8,031 nucleotides of DNA from CAYJHC01 sp964370075 (GTDB lineage: Bacteria > Bacillota > Clostridia > Peptostreptococcales > Anaerovoracaceae): positions 1 through 8,031 of the forward strand of contig CAYJHC010000082.1 in NCBI GenBank assembly GCA_964370075.1. Direction: 5' to 3'. The translations under genes were made by a program, and so were the position numbers. This document shows positions 4,918 to 8,031 of the stretch, in pieces. The notes beneath the pieces were generated by a model. It worked only from the letters and a program-made list of their open reading frames with translations, was not told the origin of the DNA and made no database searches. Every line of letters starts with the position of its first letter. Position 1 is the first letter of the stretch.

Positions 4918-6471
4918 ATGAAACTAAATAATATTAACCTAGTGACGATTGTTGCTAGCGTAGTGGTAGTTGGCATAATTGCTATTAGCTTGATTGTTGC
5001 CCCTGAAGCAAGCTTAAATGTAATTAACACAATTTTTGGATTCGTTTCTACAGTGTTTGGAACGCCACTTCTATGGTTTTCTTTGGTATGTACGGGGTTG
5101 TGCGTATTCTTATCTATATCTAAGTATGGAAAAGTAAGACTAGGAGAAGGAAAGGCAGATTATTCTTTGTTTAGCTATATTTCAATGATGATTTGTGCAG
5201 GACTTGCTTCTGCAAGCGTGTACTTTTCATTTACAGAGTGGATATTTTTCTACTCAGGTCCAGCACTAGGGATAGAACCTATGTCTACTATGGCAGCTGA
5301 ATATGCACCTGCATATAGTTTCACATATTGGGGACTTATAAGCTGGCCACCATTTGTAATTGCAGCTATTCCAATGGCTTTAGCATATTACAAGAGAAAA
5401 AATAAGGCGCTAAGATTAAGTGCTGTATGCGAAGATTTATTTAATCTAAAAGAAAGATCATTAGCAGGGAAGGTAATAGATATTCTATTTGCAATAACTA
5501 CCCTTGGTGGACTTAGTGTTACCCTTGGACTTGGAATTCCTCTTATATCTTACTTAATATCAAAGATTTTTGGAATTCAAGATACTTTTGGACTACAAAT
5601 AGGTATAGTTCTTGGAATCACTGCTATATTTACAATTACATCATATGCAGGCCTTTCTAAGGGGATGCAAAAGCTAAGTAGTCTAAATATATACATAGCA
5701 ATCGTATTTGTCTTCACATTATTTATTGTAGGTCCTACCGTATTTATTATGAAATATATAACAAACGGTATTGCTCTTGCAGCAAAAGATTACTTAAATA
5801 TTCTCCTTTGGACAGACCCTGTTAATAATGGAGGATTCTCTGAAGCTTGGGTAATTTTCTACATATGTTTTGCTGTAGCCTATGCACCGCTTATGTCTTT
5901 GTTTATTACCAAGATTTCGAAGGGCAGATCTCTAAGAGAGATGATAGTAAGTGCAGTAGTTGGAGGAACATTTGGTTGTATAGTACTCTTTGGAATAAAT
6001 GGTGGATTTGGTATGAGTGCTCAATTGTCAGGAGAACTAGACATTGTTTCCTTATTTAATGAAGGAGGAACTGGCCCTACCATTGTAGCTATTCTAGGAA
6101 TGCTTCCATTTAGTGAAATAATAAGTATAGCTGTTCTAGCACTAATGATGATTTTATTCTTAGCTACTTCAATGGATTCAGCATCATTTTCGCTAGCAGC
6201 TACATCTTCAAAGAATATCGGTGGAGACGAAGAACCTAGCAAGATGTTAAGATTATTCTGGTGTGTATTACTAGCAGCAATTCCGCTAGGGCTTATGTTT
6301 GCAGGAGCTCCTCTATCAGCAATACAAACAATATGCCTAGTTACAGCAACGCCATTTACAGTTATAATACTTGTGTTTATCTTTAAATCTATGAAATGGC
6401 TTAAAGAGGAAGTCAAGATAATTGAAGATGCAGAAGAAGCAAAATTTATTGAAAAAATTAAAAATAAATAA
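4918..6471 (+). CDS. BCCT family transporter, divergent binding site
   Basis: Integral membrane carrier of 517 residues, the normal BCCT (betaine/carnitine/choline transporter) length, with about 12 hydrophobic segments between residues 10 and 490. AAGGAG (4905-4910) lies 7 bases before the ATG. Family marks are SKYGKVRLGEG (68-78), SYISMMICAG in TM3 (87-95), the TM4 pair YWGLISW (137-143), FSEAWVIFY...APLMSLFITKISKGRS (307-338) and FLATSMDSASF (414-424). Functional positions differ: the glycine-rich GMGIG of betaine carriers is GLASA (95-99), and the TM8 box usually written YWAWWISWSP is YICFAVAYAP (315-324), losing all its tryptophans. The two TM4 tryptophans (138, 143) remain. Import of a zwitterionic or amino compound is likely, but probably not glycine betaine itself. 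BCCT members run on sodium or proton gradients or as exchangers; which applies here cannot be told. Its position between two hydrolases suggests it brings in their substrate. The acidic/basic C-terminal tail (about 492-517) is cytoplasmic. Confidence 0.9.
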   Translation: MKLNNINLVTIVASVVVVGIIAISLIVAPEASLNVINTIFGFVSTVFGTPLLWFSLVCTGLCVFLSISKYGKVRLGEGKADYSLFSYISMMICAGLASASVYFSFTEWIFFYSGPALGIEPMSTMAAEYAPAYSFTYWGLISWPPFVIAAIPMALAYYKRKNKALRLSAVCEDLFNLKERSLAGKVIDILFAITTLGGLSVTLGLGIPLISYLISKIFGIQDTFGLQIGIVLGITAIFTITSYAGLSKGMQKLSSLNIYIAIVFVFTLFIVGPTVFIMKYITNGIALAAKDYLNILLWTDPVNNGGFSEAWVIFYICFAVAYAPLMSLFITKISKGRSLREMIVSAVVGGTFGCIVLFGINGGFGMSAQLSGELDIVSLFNEGGTGPTIVAILGMLPFSEIISIAVLALMMILFLATSMDSASFSLAATSSKNIGGDEEPSKMLRLFWCVLLAAIPLGLMFAGAPLSAIQTICLVTATPFTVIILVFIFKSMKWLKEEVKIIEDAEEAKFIEKIKNK

Positions 6472-6489
6472 TTACTAAGAAAAATAAAG

Positions 6490-6525
6490 CAAAGAAATCC
6501 GCTACAATTGTAGGGGGTTTCTTTG
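6490..6525 (+). terminator. Hairpin after the transporter gene
   Basis: CAAAGAAATCC (6490-6500) pairs with GGGTTTCTTTG (6515-6525) and CTAC (6502-6505) with GTAG (6510-6513) around AATT, with a G/G mismatch between. The T-rich segment TTTCTTT is inside the stem and no T run follows, so termination may be partial. From 6526 to the next ATG at 6659 I see no convincing promoter and no -24/-12 element, which argues that some transcripts must pass this hairpin. Confidence 0.6.
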
Positions 6526-6658
6526 TAAAGTGTGGTGAGTTGAGTATAGAATAAAGCTGATTAGTAAAATCTGAAATTTAATACTAAAACTAGCACTGTA
6601 ATGGGAAAGAGTTGATCCTAATAGAGATAAAGGTAGAGGTAGAGGAAGGGTAATTGAT

Positions 6659-7744
6659 ATGAAAAATTCAAATAAAAAAGAAAATATGAAGAAATATGCG
6701 GAGATGGCAAAGAAAGGCCTTTGGGAAGTGAACGACGATAAAGTTCGCGCCTTTTACGAGAGGGCAGGCAAAGAAGGTGCAGAACTTGTCAGCAATAATG
6801 TCCCTTGTTTGGGACTGTTTAGAGCTCCATATAGAAAAGATTTAGAGAATCTGGATATTTCAATTGTTGGAATTCCATTGGACTTAGGAGTCCCAAACCC
6901 AAGACCAGGAACTAGAAATGCACCTAAAGCAGTAAGATTTTGGGGGCTAGATCGAAATATGGTTAATTATTGGAATAGCCTTTGCCCTTTTGATATATGC
7001 AGCATAGGTGATTATGGAGATATGGAATTTACAAAAGATCCATATAATTTAAGTTCAAATTTAGAAGAGATAGCTGACTTATATAAGGGCTTTAAAGAGG
7101 CGAATATATCACCACTCACTATTGGTGGAGAGCATACCTGTACATATGGGATATTAAAAGGACTAGTAGGTGAGGGAGAGCCTGTTGCGGTAATACATTT
7201 AGATGCCCATGGAGATACTAGTGTAGGCTTTGAAAATACTACAGTTAGCGATGCTTCCCTTTTTCAAAACGCAGCTTGTGAAGGCTATATAAACCCTGAG
7301 AAGACTATTCAAGTAGGCCAACGAGGACGTGGAATAATTAGATGTGACTTTTCTACTAACAGCGGAATGCGAAGGATTATGGTTGACGAAGTTCAAGAAA
7401 AGGGAACAGCCTATGTAGTTGAAGAGATTAAAAGGATAGTTGGAGATACGCCTGTATATTTAACTATAGATACAGATGTAATTGACTGTAGTGAAATGCC
7501 AGGAACTACTCTTCCTGAGCCATTTGGATTATATGGAAGAGAAGTAAGAGATATAGTGAGAGGATTATATGGGATGAATCTTATTGGGGCTGACCTGATG
7601 GAGCTTAGTCCTGACTATGATGTGACAGGAAAATCGGCCTGTCTAGCATCAGGACTTGCCTTTGAAATGTTATGCCTGCTTGCTGACTCAAAGGCCAGAC
7701 AAAATGGAGAAGAAAGGCAGACACATTGGGAGAAAAACCTATAA
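6659..7744 (+). CDS. Ureohydrolase family protein (agmatinase/arginase-like)
   Basis: Two-metal amidino-hydrolase fold of 361 residues, about 40-50 longer than a typical agmatinase because of a ~60-residue N-terminal extension. GAGGAAGGG at 6642-6650 lies 8 bases before the ATG. Core landmarks are VGIPLDLG (70-77), PRPGTRNAPKAVR (81-93), GGEHT (156-160), DAHGD (182-186), IDTDVIDCSEMPGTTLPEP (270-288) and LMELSP (313-318). All six expected Mn ligands are present: His159, Asp182, His184, Asp186, Asp271, Asp273. The family's HGTxFRRA segment, whose His is catalytically important in arginase and agmatinase, reads SDASLFQNA (197-205), so Asp198 replaces the His and the usual RR becomes QN. This suggests a substrate other than agmatine; guanidino acids, formimino compounds or another amidino substrate are possible. 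Family members release urea (or formamide in formimidoylglutamase) in the cytoplasm. It is probably part of the sigma-54 operon by read-through across the 187-base gap, but an undetected promoter cannot be excluded. Confidence 0.88.
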   Translation: MKNSNKKENMKKYAEMAKKGLWEVNDDKVRAFYERAGKEGAELVSNNVPCLGLFRAPYRKDLENLDISIVGIPLDLGVPNPRPGTRNAPKAVRFWGLDRNMVNYWNSLCPFDICSIGDYGDMEFTKDPYNLSSNLEEIADLYKGFKEANISPLTIGGEHTCTYGILKGLVGEGEPVAVIHLDAHGDTSVGFENTTVSDASLFQNAACEGYINPEKTIQVGQRGRGIIRCDFSTNSGMRRIMVDEVQEKGTAYVVEEIKRIVGDTPVYLTIDTDVIDCSEMPGTTLPEPFGLYGREVRDIVRGLYGMNLIGADLMELSPDYDVTGKSACLASGLAFEMLCLLADSKARQNGEERQTHWEKNL

Positions 7745-7774
7745 ATTATAGGCTCTTTTGGTCGCTGCCTTTTA

Positions 7775-7831
7775 AAAAATAAACTTCAAAAAAACAATTT
7801 TTCTGTAATATTGCAGTGAAATTGTTTTTTT
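7775..7831 (+). repeat. Copy 2 of the ~57-bp hairpin repeat
   Basis: Gapless match to 201-257 in the same orientation. The pair G220-C251 of copy 1 is A7794-T7825 here, the wobble T225-G246 is T7799-A7820, and C232-G239 is T7806-G7813, so structure is preserved while sequence drifts. The two copies bracket the whole regulator-to-ureohydrolase region. Confidence 0.8.
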
Positions 7832-7838
7832 ATTGTTT
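7787..7838 (+). terminator. Terminator of the ureohydrolase gene
   Basis: AAAAAAACAAT (7788-7798) pairs with ATTGTTTTTTT (7821-7831); the inner stem CTGTA (7803-7807) pairs with TGCAG (7812-7816) around ATAT. A long T-rich tract follows. It is located 43 bases after the stop codon and should end the catabolic operon. Confidence 0.85.
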
Positions 7839-7978
7839 TTTTTGCTTTGCACGCTTGAATAATATGTGAAAAGGTATATGCTAGTGGCAAAAGAATGATA
7901 CAGAAAGCGCAAAGATATTAGAAACGAAATTTTTTAGAACAAAATCTTAGATGCAGACTTAGAAAGGAGAGTATGCAA

Positions 7979-8031
7979 ATGAACAAGACAACAAAATTAA
8001 TAGCCATTAATGTGGCGATAGCGGGGTTTTT
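7979..8031 (+). CDS. 5' end of a gene, probably a membrane protein
   Basis: Only the first 17 complete codons are in the window: MNKTTKLIAINVAIAGF. A short basic start followed by a hydrophobic stretch fits a first membrane segment or signal anchor. ATG 7979 is favoured over the in-frame ATG at 7973 because AAGGAG (7964-7969) is 9 bases from the former and only 3 from the latter. It follows the terminator at 7787-7838, so it starts a separate unit. I saw no convincing promoter in 7839-7960. The family cannot be named from so little. Confidence 0.65.
   Translation, partial: MNKTTKLIAINVAIAGF

Noticed and set aside
6021..6416. Reverse-strand 131-codon frame inside the transporter gene.
   Set aside because: It is antisense to well-conserved BCCT coding sequence and shows no recognisable family.
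6526..6658. Guanidine-I (ykkC) riboswitch or sigma-54 promoter in front of the ureohydrolase.
   Set aside because: I find neither the conserved ykkC motifs nor a GG-N10-GC element in this gap.
7738..7752. CCTATA/TATAGG dyad over the ureohydrolase stop codon as a terminator.
   Set aside because: Only six weak pairs with a three-base loop; the much stronger hairpin at 7787-7838 is the better terminator.
7847..7895. Sigma-54-like strings (TTGCACG, GTGGCAAAAG) before the last partial gene.
   Set aside because: Neither has a GC at the correct -12 position.
1..8031. CRISPR arrays, tRNA or rRNA genes, insertion-sequence ends.
   Set aside because: No spaced direct repeats, no cloverleaf or rRNA-like sequence and no transposase or terminal inverted repeats were visible.

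Overview
This AT-rich window looks like part of a low-GC, probably anaerobic, Clostridia-type Firmicute chromosome. The evidence is the heavy use of AGA and ATA codons, strong AAGGAG-type ribosome sites, hairpin-plus-T-run terminators, and sigma-54 activators next to amino-compound catabolic genes. All recognisable genes lie on the + strand. The genus cannot be fixed from the sequence alone.

Layout. Positions 3-176 hold the 3' end of an unidentified gene, possibly a metallo-beta-lactamase-fold hydrolase, closed by a terminator. Positions 557-985 hold the N-terminal part of a sigma-54 activator (short PAS-like region, coiled coil, start of the AAA+ domain). It is cut just after its Walker A motif and runs out of frame into the last ~75 codons of an M20 amidohydrolase (about 972-1202). 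This reads as a deletion scar of an older activator + M20 locus. Positions 1484-2866 hold an apparently intact PAS/AAA+/Fis-HTH sigma-54 activator. The 370 bp after it contain two tandem GTCA-N4-TGAC sites, a strong hairpin terminator and a well-matched -24/-12 promoter (3041-3056). That promoter should drive an M20 AbgB-like amidohydrolase (3235-4830), a BCCT-family transporter (4918-6471) and perhaps a ureohydrolase (agmatinase/arginase family, 6659-7744). The window closes with a second copy of the first terminator element and the first 17 codons of another gene.

How the genes may work together (inference): the PAS activator senses a metabolite, binds the tandem sites and switches on sigma-54-dependent transcription. 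The BCCT protein imports an amine or zwitterion, the M20 enzyme cleaves an amide-like bond, and the ureohydrolase removes urea or another group from an amidino compound. Each of the three effector proteins belongs to a known superfamily but departs from the classic pattern at residues known to matter: altered metal-ligand motifs in M20, loss of the TM8 Trp box in BCCT, and Asp in place of the active-site His in the ureohydrolase. The natural substrate is therefore unlikely to be the textbook one (p-aminobenzoyl-glutamate, glycine betaine, agmatine), and this is the most interesting aspect of the window.
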